A DNA stretch of 64,000 nucleotides from Sepiola atlantica (Eukaryota > Mollusca > Cephalopoda > Sepiida > Sepiolidae). Position numbers and translations under genes: made by a program. Below, in pieces: positions 1-11,720 of the stretch. The stretch lies in the NCBI GenBank assembly GCA_963556195.1, contig OY744547.1, positions 463,201 to 527,200 on the forward strand. The letters run 5' to 3'. The first letter of the stretch is position 1. The number at the start of each line of letters is the position of its first letter. The notes beneath the pieces were generated by a model that was not told the origin of the DNA, did no database searches, and was given only the letters and a program-made list of their open reading frames with translations.

Positions 1-194
1 AAACACCCGGCAAAAATAACTCCATGCATTTTAGCTTGAAGATTCCCCCTCCCCCGGCAATGAAACGCGGGAGCCTCTGCGTAGCTTAATTGCCATAAAT
101 ATACTTTTATAGCTTACTACCAAGCTCTACTTACGTATCGAGCACTGTTGAAGTAAATACTCCCTGTAAAATTGTATGTGGATACATGAAATAG

Positions 195-258
<64 letters not shown>
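195..258. repeat. (TA)n microsatellite
   Basis: About 32 uninterrupted TA units. No inverted flanks are seen here. Confidence 0.95.
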
Positions 259-260
<2 letters not shown>

Positions 261-262
<2 letters not shown>

Positions 263-560
263 AATTTTTAGTCAATTCTAGTTAATTTTAGTTTATTTTC
301 CTATTCTCACTATTTATTATTATTATTTTTTATTATCGGTAGCGACCAGCTGTTCTTAGCTCAATTTAACAATAAAAACAATGAAGTAAAAAAACAAAAA
401 AATGAAATTAAAAACATAAAAAGTGAAAAATGAACCTAATTAGGTCTAAATGGCTTGAACTCCCCTCTCGCTCTTCACCTCGAAAAAAGCAAGACGCGAG
501 ACACTTCCCTATACCTCACATAAAATCGACGCTGTTAAATTAACTTTTAATACATATCGA
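261..560. other. No recognised feature
   Basis: AT-rich DNA with short A and T runs. No coding signal or repeat family recognised. Confidence 0.5.
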
Positions 561-870
561 CGGCTCGATGTATATTATCATGACTTGAAAGTGTGCCACT
601 GGTAATTGACCCTTTTCATTTTTAATATGATTTCACAAATGTGTATTTTCGAATTTTCGATCGTTACAAATCTGACCACATGACCCTCCAATCTTTAATT
701 TTGAATTTCGTTTCTTTTTTCTTCTTTTTCCGCTTCATTCTTTCCAAATATGATCTGATGGGAAGGACCAGATTTTCTTTCCACCTGATGAGATCTCAGT
801 TTCTAACAGCTGTTGATCGATAACATCGACATGCCAGTGTAGCGGATTATGTACATGTCTGTATAAATAA
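560..870 (+). repeat. Dispersed repeat family A, diverged copy
   Basis: Shares the block CTGATGAGATCTCAG ... GTTGATCGATAACATCGACATGCCAGTG ... TGTACATGTCTGTRTAAATAAA with copies near 6900-7180, 19381-19695, 23060-23345, 31731-31808 and 40115-40275. It often ends at a TA tract. The motif CTGATGA is present but no GAAA follows a stem, so it is not called a ribozyme. Confidence 0.7.
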
Positions 871-915
871 AAACAAATAATTATATATATATATGACTAA
901 AATTAACTAAACTTA

Positions 916-930
<15 letters not shown>

Positions 931-992
<62 letters not shown>
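931..992. repeat. (TA)n microsatellite
   Basis: About 31 units. It abuts the 1001-1225 palindrome on the left. Confidence 0.95.
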
Positions 993-994
<2 letters not shown>

Positions 995-1012
995 AGACCT
1001 ATATGTTACATA

Positions 1013-1101
1013 TTTCAGAATCGTACCGCGGTTTCATCAAGATGGGCTGACTTTTTAAATAAAAAAGTCTATACCCATAGAGAATCGTCAGCGTACTGAA
1101 A
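1013..1101 (-). ncRNA. Hammerhead ribozyme, CUGACGA core, left arm of palindrome
   Basis: On the minus strand the order is stem I strand TTTCAG-TA-CG, core CTGACGA (1085-1091), a long stem II containing an internal GACTTTTT/AAAAAGTC hairpin and an ATGGG/CCCAT helix, core GAAA (1032-1035), stem III ACC/GGT, then TA with the predicted cleavage after A1024, and the second stem I strand CG-ATT-CTGAAA. CUGANGA and GAAA are the invariant hammerhead core boxes. The base of stem II has a T-T mismatch, so activity is uncertain. Confidence 0.6.
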
Positions 1102-1111
1102 CGATAGCGAT

Positions 1112-1215
1112 TTTTTTCGTACGCTGACGATTCTCTATGGGTATAGACTATAGACTTTTAAAAAAAATTAAAAAGTCAGCACATCTCGATGAAACCGCGG
1201 TACGATTCTGAAATA
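1112..1215 (+). ncRNA. Hammerhead-like partner in right arm (partial)
   Basis: CTGACGA (1124-1130), GAAA (1191-1194), stem III ACC/GGT and TA (1201-1202) are kept. The distal stem I strand TTTCAG is missing on the 5' side because the palindrome centre intervenes. Probably a decayed copy. Confidence 0.4.
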
Positions 1216-1307
1216 TGTAACATATAGTTTTCCAATAAATTATCTGTATCAGCTCTCACTCTTCTGCAATCGAGCACTTTATTGATTTCTTTTCAATATA
1301 ACTTGAC

Positions 1308-1309
<2 letters not shown>

Positions 1310-1367
<58 letters not shown>
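1310..1367. repeat. (TA)n microsatellite
   Basis: About 29 units. Confidence 0.95.
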
Positions 1368-1369
<2 letters not shown>

Positions 1370-1509
1370 CTGAAAATAAACGTATCCATGGATTAAAAAA
1401 CTACTGGAAATTTTTTGTGTGTGAAATTCGGAACATAGATAGCAGACATTAAATGGGGGTGTAATTAGTTGACTAATTAATTTTTTGAGGGACACCCGTT
1501 TGAAATTCA

Positions 1510-1930
1510 CTCATCAAAGTTACCCCTGGCTCCTTATTATAAAAATAATATTTACTAATAATAATATTAACTAATAATAATATTAACTAATAATAAGTTA
1601 CTCCTTAGTTTTTTTTAGACGGTTGCACGTGGTTTTTATCGCTGGCACAAACAGGGAAACGTCGGGTAACCGTAATAATCAGATTATAAAACCAAATTTA
1701 GAAAAAAAGAAATAACGAATTAAATTTTATGTGAAGGGTTCAGTTATCTATCGAGTTTTAAAAAATAACTCTTGCACTATTCATTTTTTTGACCGGTTCA
1801 CAAACAAAATAAACCCGTTTACAAACGCATTTTTAGAATTTCGACCAAGTGGAGCATTTTTTTTTTATTAAACTTACACAGCACACTGAACAACCCTCTG
1901 GAAATTGAACGGTAAGTTTTTCAGCAAATA
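1510..1930. other. No recognised gene
   Basis: AT-rich. It contains a short direct repeat of TAATAATAATATTAAC-like units at 1537-1597; otherwise unassigned. Confidence 0.5.
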
Positions 1931-2122
1931 TTTTCTGTGCAATCGATATATGTGCATGTGTATATATGTGTATATGTATGTGTCCGTTTAGTGTGTATTA
2001 TTGTATTTGGTGAGGAGTGCACAATTTCCGCATGTTTCAGTTTATTGATTACTATTTGTTGTGATGTATTTTGTATGTTTTTCTTTTCTTTTTTTTCTTT
2101 ACTTTTTCTTTTTATTAAATTC

Positions 2123-2590
2123 GGGATTAGGGTTAGGGTTAGGGTGAGTGGGTTAGGGTTAGGGTGAGTGGGTTAGGGTTAGGGTTAGGTTGAGTGGGTT
2201 AGGGTTAGGTTAGGGTTAGGGTGAGTAGGTTAGGGTTAGGTTAGGGTTAGGTTGAGTGGGTTAGGGTTAGGTTAGGGTTAGGGTGAGTGGGTTAGGGTTA
2301 GGGTGAGTGGGTTAGGGTTAGGGTGAGTGGGTTAGGGTTAGGGTGAGTGGGTTAGGGTTAAGGTTAGGTTGAGTGGGTTAGGGTTAGGTTAGGGTTAGGG
2401 TGAGTAGGTTAGGGTGAGTGGGTTAGGGGTAGGTATGGGTTAGGGGTGGTTAGGGTTAGGGTGAGTAGTTTAGGGGTGGTTAGGGTTAGGGTGAGTGGGT
2501 TAGGGGTGGTTAGGGTTAGGGTGAGTAGACTAAGGTAAGGTTGAGTGGGTTAGGGTTAGGGTGAATGGGTTAGGGTGAGTGGGAGAGTAC
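2123..2590 (+). repeat. Degenerate TTAGGG telomere-like array
   Basis: TTAGGG units alternate with a GTGAGTGGG spacer, giving a basic 20-bp compound unit (GGTTAGGGTTAGGGTGAGTG) repeated many times with variants (GTGAGTAGG, GGTTAGGTTAGGG, GGGGTGG). It is G-rich on the plus strand and could form G-quadruplexes. It is interstitial, since unrelated sequence lies on both sides. Confidence 0.9.
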
Positions 2591-2658
2591 CTTACAGGTA
2601 AGTTCCCGCTCCCGCTAACATTTGTATATTTTGTATTTGAAAATTATTAAACAAAGAC

Positions 2659-2764
<106 letters not shown>

Positions 2765-2885
2765 TGTACTCACTAGGAGTTCTTCACACAGGTCATCGTC
2801 AGTGGTGTTCCCTGGAGTCTGGTTGACAACATTCCAGTATTCTGCACCTCTTTTCGATAACCATTGCAAATGACTTTGCAGCATC
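2765..2885 (-). repeat. Family B SINE-like element, truncated copy
   Basis: The reverse complement matches the downstream halves of 9868-10210 and 10333-10675 (AATCATTTGCAATGGTTATCG, CCAGGGAACACCAC, GATGACCTGTGTGAGAAC). The (TAA)n follows the 3' end as a tail. Confidence 0.65.
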
Positions 2886-3130
2886 ACAACAGAGTATTGT
2901 TGCCACATCCAAGATGGTGCACAAACCACTAGTTTCTCCTTCTTAAACAAGGTGCATTAACTTAATAGGTTCCGCACTGTCTGCCAAGCTCCAAACCCCT
3001 GTTGCTTCACCACAGTGTTGCACCCCTGTGTTTGTTTTACAAGATCTTCCACTGAATGTGCTTCGACGAACTGACTGCACTTGTACCCCTACAACGTCGA
3101 TACCGCCAAAATACCACCTCTTCACTCTCA
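2885..3130 (+). repeat. Family C dispersed repeat
   Basis: Matches 44830-45070 (GTTGCCACATCCAAGATGGTG ~ TGCCACATTTGAGCTGGTG; CTGTCTGCCAAGCTCCA; GCATCACCAC-GTTGCA; GTGTGCTTGTTTTA). It looks like a LINE 3' region. Confidence 0.55.
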
Positions 3131-3279
3131 TGTGTCATTCAAAAGCGGAAATTGTATATTTTTATAGCATCGTTGAACAATGAAAAAATCCGAGCTACCA
3201 TTGCTCAAGTGCCGTTGGAGCTGTGCGCCAAAGAGTTCCTCACAGTTACTGAAAGATTAGCACAGTGCATTAAGCTCCA

Positions 3280-3316
3280 TGGAGCGCACACGGAGCGCAC
3301 ACGGAGCGCACACGGA
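3280..3316. repeat. 12-bp direct repeat, three copies
   Basis: GGAGCGCACAC is repeated in tandem. Confidence 0.85.
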
Positions 3317-3389
3317 GCTTTAATAAATATTTTAATAAAGGTCATATTTTTTGTGTTGCAATAAAACTTGAGTACAAGGTGCCAGTTAG

Positions 3390-3850
3390 AACAACCTTTC
3401 TTGCCTTGACAGAGTACAATATTGTTGTCAAAATCTAGTGGGTGATGTTTTCTTGAGAAGAGACGTTGTTAGTTTTTCTCTACTCGATCGTTATTTCTAT
3501 GGAAGGTGCTCGACCGAGCTCTAATTTTTGGCAGCAAAAAAACCCAACACGTCTAGCTACAACCACTGTAAATAAATTTCCATTTATTTCTCAGTGTACC
3601 TGGAGCTAAACGGAACTTGCATGAGCAAAGTTTGTTTCCAAGAACAACCCGTATGTGGAATATAATACTACGGGACTGCTTCCCTGCTTACTACAACATG
3701 GTCATTTTCAAGTTCGATGTTAACAAATTTCTGATCAGTTTCAACCATTGTCTCTACTCAAGCTGTTTGCCTCACCGTCTACCTCTCAAACATATTAACC
3801 CTTATACTCGAGTGGCCTTTGGGCCTTAATAAGCCGTGACTCAGTATAAA
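3390..3850 (+). pseudogene. LINE (non-LTR retrotransposon) 3' end, copy 1
   Basis: The frame at 3617-3829 reads EQSLFPRTTRMWN ... PAYYNMVIFKFDVNKFL, the C-terminal end of a LINE reverse transcriptase protein. Upstream remnants (TRLATTT, YGRCSTEL-like) are broken by frameshifts and stops. The same segment occurs at 36600-36990 and 38020-38520, so three copies of one LINE 3' end are present. A dead fragment; the clade is not resolved. Confidence 0.7.
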
Positions 3851-4385
3851 AATACGAAAGAAAAAAAAACTTTGTTAGTTTCTATATTGCGATTGCATAG
3901 TTCTTCCCATGCTACATGTATTATGTCGTAAAAAAATCATATAGTTACTTATGGCGGACCCTGTATGCTGGAACACCGGAATAGCGAGAACGGAGTCGCG
4001 TGTGTTGGAAAGTGGTGTAGGTCGAAGCTAGGCACGTTTTATATACCAATCTCATTTACGCAGATTGTGTAGAATTGATTAAACGGAGTTTCTTCATCTC
4101 AATTTATGCTGCTCGACACACAAGACATCGGATACTTCGGAAACGGATAAATAACAATGAAAAGAAATAGAAACCGATTCAGCCTTCCGTCAATTTCTTT
4201 GTAAAGGAACGAATCAGTTATTCTGACTTATTTTCGTTCATTCCTCGTTTGTTCTTCAGCTATTGCAGCTCGTGATTTTTGCGTTGTTATTATACCCCAT
4301 CCCCCCGCCCCGTTCTTCACAATAGAAAAAAAGATTGGTTCAATCATAACGTTTCATTATTTGTCCATTTGGATTTCTAAAATCG
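3850..4385. other. No recognised feature
   Basis: Moderately AT-rich, unassigned DNA. Confidence 0.5.
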
Positions 4386-4545
4386 ATTGTCATAGCTGAT
4401 AGTGCCTGACTCTAAAGTCCAACGTTTAAACCTCTCGGGCCAACATCCTTAAGCAGCATGACATGGATGTTGCCAGGTCTGGAAGCCCCCTTTCCCGACC
4501 CCAGCCCACCGGGTTAGAAAAGTTGTCAAACCTGCCAGTATACTA
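4385..4545 (+). repeat. tRNA-derived SINE-like element
   Basis: ATAGCTGATAGTGCCTGACTC followed by GTTTAAACCTCTCGGG resembles the A and B boxes of a Pol III promoter in a tRNA-like head. It is followed by an AACATCC/GGATGTT hairpin and GGTCTGGAAGCCCCC. Confidence 0.45.
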
Positions 4546-4547
4546 TA

Positions 4548-6300
4548 TCTCTATAAAGACACCATTTATGATATGTGATTTGCTCGTCGAATAGGATCAA
4601 CAATGGTACAATTCTTTTATGGCATGTGATCTGCAATATACGTAATTTTTTTAAAATGAGCTTCTTGTCGAGTGTGATCTACAATGACATTTCCCTTTTA
4701 TGACATGTGAGTTTCTCGTCGAATGTGATCTACAATGACATTTCTATTTTATGACATGTGAGCTGCTCGTCGAATGTGATGTACAATGACATTTCTATTT
4801 TATGACATGTGAGCTGCTCGTCGAATGTGATGTACAATGACATTTCTCTTTTATGACATATGAGTTGCTCGTCGAATGTGATCTACAATGACATTTCTCT
4901 TTTATGACATATGAGTTGCTCGTCGAATGTAATGTACAATGACATTTCTATTTTATGACATATGAGTTGCTCGTCGAATGTGATGTACAATGACATTTCT
5001 CTTTTATGACATATGAGTTGCTCGTCGAATGTGATCTACAATGACATTTCTCTTTTATGACATATGAGTTGCTCGTCGAATGTTATCTACAATGACATTT
5101 CTCTTTCATGACATGTGAGCTGCTCGTCGAATGTGATGTACAATGACATTTCTCTTTCATGACATGTGAGCTGCTCGTCGAATGTGATCTACAATGACAT
5201 TTCTCTTTTATGACATATGAGTTGCTCGTCAAATGTTACATACAATGACATTTCTCTTTCATGACATGTGAGCTGCTCGTCGAATGTTATCTACAATGAC
5301 ATTTCTCTTTCATGACATGTGAGCTGCTCGTCGAATGTTATCTACAATGACATTTCTCTTTCATGACATGTGAGCTGCTCGTCGAATGTTACATACAATG
5401 ACATTTCTCTTTCATGACATGTGAGCTGCTCGTCGAATGTTATCTACAATGACATTTCTCTTTCATGACATGTGAGCTGCTCGTCGAATGTTATCTACAA
5501 TGACATTTCTCTTTCATGACATGTGAGCTGCTCGTCAAATGTTACATACAATGACATTTCTCTTTCATGACATGTGAGCTGCTCGTCGAATGTTATCTAC
5601 AATGACATTTCTCTTTCATGACATGTGAGCTGCTCGTCGAATGTTATCTACAATGACATTTCTATTTAATGATATGAGTTGCTCGTCGAATGTGATTTAA
5701 AATGACATTTCTCTTTTATGACATGTGAGTTGCTCGTCGAATGTGATTTAAAATGACATTTCTCTTTTATGACATGTGAGTTGCTCGTCGAATGTGATTT
5801 AAAATGACATTTCTCTTTTATGACATGTGAGCTGCTCGTCGAATGTTATCTAACATGACATTTCTATTTAATGACATGAGTTGTTCGTCGAATGTGATTT
5901 ACAATGACACGTAATCTTTATCACATGTGATCTACTCGTCGAAGTGATCTACAATGACATATATCTTTTATGACACGTATCTTTTATGGCATTTATCTTT
6001 TATGACATGTATCTCTTATTACATGTAATCTTCTCGTAGAATGTGATATAGAACGATATTATATTTTAGGACATGTGATCTGCTCATCGAACATGATCTA
6101 TGATGTATATTTTATGAAAGGTCATCTGCTCGTCGAATGTGATAAAGAATTACACATGTTAGTGATATGATCTCGTCAAATATAGTTTACAATAACACGT
6201 ATATTTTATGATATGTAATCTGCTCGTAAGATGTGATCAACGATGACATGTATGTTTTATGATATGTGATCTGTTTTTCGAATGTGATCTACAATGCTAT
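4548..6300. repeat. 51-bp minisatellite array
   Basis: About 34 units of a 51-bp monomer (GCTCGTCGAATGTGATCTAC, AATGACATTTCTCTTTTATG, ACATGTGAGCT). Central units are nearly identical and both edges are strongly diverged. Between 5233 and 5660 a variant unit with GTTACATAC recurs every 153 bp (5235, 5388, 5541), a three-unit higher-order repeat. No open reading frame runs through it. Confidence 0.95.
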
Positions 6301-6396
6301 GCATATTTTAAACTTTTTAAAATTGTTTATTTTTTAATATCTTTTATATTTTCAAATGTCTGCATTACAGTAAACTTTGTTGACTTTTACGTCGAA

Positions 6397-6447
6397 TTTC
6401 CTCCGATCATAAGAGCATATCTTTGAAAATCTATGGATTAAGGAAAG
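6397..6447 (+). ncRNA. Degenerate hammerhead ribozyme
   Basis: TTTCCT / CCGATCA / AAGA..TCTT stem II / GAAA (6425-6428) / AATC..GGATT stem III / A6440 / AGGAAA. All three stems pair and stem I is 6 bp, but the CUGAUGA box has two changes (T to C and G to C), so it should be inactive. Same family as 31976-32024 and 18666-18690. Confidence 0.5.
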
Positions 6448-6637
6448 AACAAAATAAGTGTGTTTTATATATTTATGTTTTAACAATTGATGATTTAATA
6501 AATATTGCATTTTATCCAATTTTTATTCTCATCACTTATCTACTTATACTATTGCTCTATCTCGTATATCGAGCTTTGACAATATTCAAGATAAGATATA
6601 ATTTAAAGATTTAATCTTTATTTTTATTTTCTCACTT

Positions 6638-6757
<120 letters not shown>

Positions 6758-6889
6758 AAAATGAATGATGAAAACAAAAATTGGATAAATTACAATATTT
6801 ATTAATTCATCAAGTATTGAAACAAGGAATGTAAAAAATAATATATGGATGTGTGTTAAGATTTACTTCTGCGCGTCAATTTTATGCGC

Positions 6890-7190
6890 AATATTAACAT
6901 TAACTTGCTCTTAGAATGTGCCACGACCATTTGACCCCCTTTTCTTTTCGTCTCTTCATTCACAACATGATATTTCATATTCGACAGTTTCAAATCTGAC
7001 CACGTGACATTCTATTCGTTTCTTTTCTTTCCTTTTCTTCCAACTTCATTATTTCCAAATATGACCTAAGGAAAAGGATCAGATTTTTCTTCTGCCTGAT
7101 GAGATCTCATCTTTTAACAGCCGTTGATCCATAACAGTATCGTAGATTATGTACATGTATGTCCAAATAAAAATAATCATATATATAAAA
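6890..7190 (+). repeat. Dispersed repeat family A, diverged copy
   Basis: Parallel to 560-870: GTGCCA...TTTGACCC, AAATCTGACCACRTGAC, CAAATATGA, CTGATGAGATCTCA, GTACATGT. Confidence 0.65.
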
Positions 7191-7276
7191 GCTATATTTG
7201 ACATTAAGTATTCTTTATAAGAATTATTTCAGTAAATCATAGATAATCTTTCACTATATAATAAATAGCAATGTAA

Positions 7277-7277
7277 T

Positions 7278-7346
<69 letters not shown>
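7277..7346. repeat. (CA)n(TA)n microsatellite
   Basis: About 8 CA then 26 TA units. Confidence 0.95.
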
Positions 7347-7347
<1 letters not shown>

Positions 7348-7377
7348 ACATACAGACTGTTTCGCTCATCAGTGCGG
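7346..7377 (-). ncRNA. Compact hammerhead-like ribozyme with a 2-nt stem II
   Basis: Minus strand: stem I CCGCA, CTGATGA (7366-7372), only GC between the boxes, GAAA (7360-7363), stem III ACA/TGT with loop GTC, A7351, then TGTGG closing a 5-bp stem I. Both core boxes are perfect. The absent stem II is unusual and could mean poor activity, or that the match is a decayed copy with a deletion. Confidence 0.5.
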
Positions 7378-7419
7378 CGAGACCAGTTAGTGCCTCAAGC
7401 TGGGATTGAAAGTCGAAAT

Positions 7420-7533
7420 CTGGGTCGAAATCTATCCATCTAGCACTTATCATTGGATGTTTTTGACCTTGAAATAGTATTTTTTTTAGCTCCCTACATC
7501 AAGTGGCTTCATACCTTGTCTGGATCAATTTCC

Positions 7534-7601
<68 letters not shown>

Positions 7602-7715
7602 GGAAATTGATCCAGACAAGGTATGAAGCCACTTGATGTAGGGAGCTAAAAAAAATACTATTTCAAGGTCAAAAACATCCAATGATAAGTGCTAGATGGA
7701 TAGATTTCGACCCAG
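7420..7715. repeat. Inverted repeat around a (TA)n centre
   Basis: Arms 7420-7536 and 7600-7715 are nearly perfect inverted copies (CTGGGTCGAAATCTATCCAT ... TGGATCAATTTCCATTA) with about 32 TA units between. A diverged single copy of the arm lies at 33760-33880. Confidence 0.9.
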
Positions 7716-7822
7716 AAAACAGCAATTATTGCCCCTTTATCAGAAACATTGCTCATGAAATGTGAGGACTAAAGGACAACATAAGGGAAGCGAGAGTTGC
7801 GAGGCTGCCGAATGTAAACCCA

Positions 7823-7824
<2 letters not shown>

Positions 7825-7886
<62 letters not shown>
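7825..7886. repeat. (TA)n microsatellite
   Basis: About 30 units. Confidence 0.95.
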
Positions 7887-7889
<3 letters not shown>

Positions 7890-7910
7890 ATTGTTAAAAA
7901 AAAAATTTTT

Positions 7911-8035
7911 TCAATTTTTCTGATGGTCTTTTTTGTATTAAAATCAAAAAATTAATAAATGTTCCATAGGTTTCATGGAACATTTATTAATTTTTTTGAT
8001 TTTAATACAAAAGAGACCACCAGAGAGAAAAAAAG
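7911..8035. repeat. Short-spacer inverted repeat
   Basis: Arms of about 60 bp (left GGTCTTTTTTGTATTAAAAT ... ATAAATGTTCCAT, right its reverse complement) meet around 7974. Confidence 0.85.
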
Positions 8036-8105
8036 GTATAATTAAACAGACGATTTCTTTTATTTTTAACAATGCTTGCATAAATGAGAAAATGCTGCAC
8101 ACACA

Positions 8106-8108
<3 letters not shown>

Positions 8109-8171
<63 letters not shown>
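8109..8171. repeat. (TA)n microsatellite
   Basis: About 31 units. Confidence 0.95.
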
Positions 8172-8174
<3 letters not shown>

Positions 8175-8554
8175 GTCACAGGAAACTGCCGGACAAATTC
8201 ATTTAAAATATATAGAGAAATTGAGAAAGCAAATCTATTTCTTCTTTTTTTTCTTTTCTATACCGATTTATATGTTTGAAATGTTTTCTTCATTTTTTTT
8301 TAACACTTCACCGATGCAGACAATCTTTTATATGAATATGAATATTAGTGCGAACACTGGCGAAGCATATGTTTTTTTCGTCATTTTTTAACAGAAACGT
8401 GTAAGTCACGTCGAGGCGAGAAACACACACGAGAAGTGATCACATAATTTGATTAATACTGGATTTGGGTCCAAACCAAGAGAAATAGGGTTTTTTAAAA
8501 AAAAGTATTTATCTCTTTCCCACGGCGGGAAAATTAGACACAAAGTCTCGAAAG

Positions 8555-8790
8555 TGTGATTTTTTTTATAGGAAGAGCACTCTGGCCGAACAAAAATTGC
8601 CTGGGCAATTCCCCGGTGGTGGCGCATCAGTTGATTGGCAATAAACTTTTCAAATAGCGAGAAGGTAAAGCCTGGGAATGTGGACCCCTTAGAGCTGCAC
8701 AGGAGAGTACCTCAGACCGGCAGAGAACAAGGCCACGCCAGTCACAGAGTGCCCAAGACTATGGTATGAAGTAGCCACCCCTCAGGAGAA
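8555..8790 (-). repeat. Family S (U2-type) SINE, diverged copy
   Basis: Carries GCCTGGGCAATTCCCCGGTG, GGCGCATCAG, GCAATAAACTTTTC, GGTAAAGCCTGGGA and CCTCAGACCGGCAGA, the body shared by about eleven copies in the window. No U2 head is visible. Confidence 0.6.
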
Positions 8791-8799
8791 CTGGGTGAT

Positions 8800-9577
8800 A
8801 TGATTACGTTTGAAGAAGCGATCAAGTGTCGGCCAACGTGGAATTGCCACGAGGACATAAACGGTCTGCACAAAGTCGGTACACAGCTGCAACATTTCGC
8901 GCTGACCCGGAGGATCCCGTCAATTGGACAGAAAAGCCCAAAAGATGAAAAAAATGAATTGAATATAAATGTTGGTAAAACTTGGAGAAGGTTGTCGCTT
9001 ATTATTATAGTTGTACGACAATTTTAAATGTTTAAAAATATTCGAAAAAACAAAACAAAACAAAAAACACTTCTTTCTTCTTATATAAGTAAACAAACGA
9101 CTTAACAATTATTTGCAGAAGAAGAAGAATGAGAAGAAGAAGAAGAAGAAGAAGAAAAAGAAGAAGAAAAGAAGGAAGAAGGCACATTTAAAACTAAAGA
9201 TCGATAGGCATTTGTATACGAATAAATATAAATCCATCTCGTCACGCAAAGGTTAGCGAGTAAAATACGTGCCTTTTCTAGCTTCCGAATGAAACAATTT
9301 CGAGTTGTGAGGGGAAGTGAGAAAGCAAATAACAAGTCAGACCCTTCCCCCGCCACCTGAAATGAATTCGAAAAAAAAAGCGTTCACTCTAAATAAAAAG
9401 TCAACGGTGGGTGTTTTTTTTTCATCAGAAATGATAATTTGTATATGGAGAATCCAATTACTGGTGCAGTTCTACGATTTTATATGAATAATTTCAGTAA
9501 TATATCTTGATAAATAGCGAGTGCGAACACTGGCAAAGCATAATTTTCTTCCATCACTTTCCATGGATTTTGTACAT

Positions 9578-9580
<3 letters not shown>
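8800..9580. other. No recognised gene; GAA-rich stretch
   Basis: Contains an (AGA/GAA)n tract at 9117-9172. Otherwise unassigned. Confidence 0.5.

Positions 9581-9664
<84 letters not shown>
9580..9664. repeat. (TAG)n(TAA)n compound tract
   Basis: About 12 TAG then 16 TAA units. Confidence 0.95.
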
Positions 9665-9666
<2 letters not shown>

Positions 9667-9768
9667 TCATTACTAATGGTGATTTGGTATCTGTCTGTCT
9701 GAAACCGAGTACTTCGACAAGAAATTGTCACAATCCGCTGTTAATTAGCAAACTCAACACTTAATTTA

Positions 9769-9770
9769 TA

Positions 9771-9868
<98 letters not shown>
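9769..9868. repeat. (TAC)n(TAA)n compound tract
   Basis: About 21 TAC then 11 TAA units. Confidence 0.95.
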
Positions 9869-10332
<464 letters not shown>

Positions 10333-10675
10333 TATCGAAGAGGGTCAAGGAGGATGGTAAGATCGAGGAGGGACAGCACTAACCAGACCTCCACTGGAAG
10401 AGTGCAGAGAGTGCTGGGACCTTGGGGAGGTTTATTGCCACCCAAATCTCAGGGGAGACCAATGGTCCTTGTCAGCGAGAAATCGATGGTAGGCGGCTGT
10501 TGCGATACCTCAAGGTACCGCAAGGTTATTTGCGATGGTGATTTAAAAGTGGTGGAGAGTACTGGAAATCTGAAGAGGCTTGTTGTCACTCAGACTCCAG
10601 GGAACACCATTGGTTGTTGTCGGTGAGCAATCACTGACGATGACTAGTGTGATAACTCCTAGTGAGCAGAAATAA
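10333..10675 (+). repeat. Family B SINE-like element, copy 2
   Basis: Shares GGTCAAGGAGGATGG, AACCAGACCTCCACTGGAAG, ACCTTGGGGAGGTTTATTGC, CAGACTCCAGGGAACACCAT and AACTCCTAGTGAGC with copy 1. Confidence 0.75.
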
Positions 10676-10677
10676 TA

Positions 10678-10860
10678 GTTTGAAGAAGAAGAAAGAAGAG
10701 GAAGAAGGAGAAGAGAAAGAAGACGAAAGAAAAGGAGGAAGAGGAAAAAGAAAAGGAAGAGGAAAGAGGAAGAGGAAGAAGAGGAAAGAAAGACGAAATA
10801 GTAAAAGTTAAAATGAAAACAAAAGAAAAAAGAAAAAGAAAAATAGAAAGAAAATAAAAC
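10678..10860 (+). repeat. Purine-rich (GAA/GGA) tract
   Basis: About 180 bp almost purely A/G on the plus strand, in tail position of the family-B copy to its left. Confidence 0.9.
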
Positions 10861-11149
10861 GAATTCTTCCGCAGAATGAAACTGCTTTCGAATATCACGT
10901 CGAATTAACCAAAATAATAAACACACTTAGTAACCTATCTCCATTTATTTTGAAGAACTCACGTTCCAACAACTTACAACATTCATTGATTTTTTTTTAA
11001 TTTTTAAATTCATTCTTTTGTAAAAAAAAACGAAACCCTCCCCCATCAAAATAAACCCGTAAAAACAGTTCTAGTAGTTGTAATAGTCGCCCCCGCCTCC
11101 AATTTTCGCAGAATTTCTACGACAAACGCCGACGTGATTGCATCATACC

Positions 11150-11465
11150 ATTCATAAACATCTTCCATTGAGAATTCTCGCTTCGGTTCAATCATAGCAT
11201 AGGGACTGTTCGAATATCTGACAGTTTTTTTTCAAGCGCGCATTTTGGATAAAATCAATTCTTTGTCTTAAATTGCATTTCTTGCCTGTGGATAACATTC
11301 TAATTTACTTTTTGAAGTCTTCAAATTCTAACTTGAATTAATTCAATGTTTTAATCGCAGGCGGCCATGTACTTTGTGTTTTTCTCTCACGCCAAATTAA
11401 AATTTGTACTGCGCATAGAAAACAAAAAGGTTGACACTAAATTTAAACTTAAAAAATTCTGTCTC

Positions 11466-11509
<44 letters not shown>

Positions 11510-11720
11510 CACACACACACATACTTAACGAATTTAGAAGCAAAAATAAAATAGTTTATATTTAATAACAAATTGCCGAAAATAAAGGGGCCGTGACGGG
11601 TTTAATTTACATACGTTTTTATCAAATAAAATTTTAATTTATTTTTTATAAATTAAAATTTTATTTGAGAACAAAGATTACCATTTCAGATACCAAATCG
11701 ACTTTATCCAATATTTTAGC
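11150..11720. repeat. Family D dispersed repeat
   Basis: Collinear, diverged match to 47240-47760: TTTTGGATAA, ACTTTTTGAAGT, TTTTAATCGCAGGCGGCCATG, AACGAATTTAGAAGCAAA, TTACCATTTCA. Includes (CA)n at 11466-11521. Confidence 0.5.
11626..11668. repeat. 20-bp AT-rich hairpin
   Basis: CAAATAAAATTTTAATTTA and its inverse with a 5-nt spacer. Confidence 0.85.

Larger units (their letters stand above)
1001..1225. repeat. Imperfect palindrome carrying hammerhead-like motifs
   Basis: Arms 1001-1095 and 1120-1225 are inverted copies with small indels. Both carry CCGCGGT next to TTTC/GAAA and the CTGACGA-type core. See the separate ribozyme entries. Confidence 0.85.

Noticed and set aside
780..840. CTGATGAGATCTCAG (family A) as a hammerhead
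   Set aside because: CUGAUGA and a good GATC...GATC hairpin are present, but the next box is GATAA, not GAAA, and stem I does not pair in any of the copies examined.
4548..6300. CRISPR array
   Set aside because: Units are contiguous 51-bp tandem copies without unique spacers, in a eukaryotic context.
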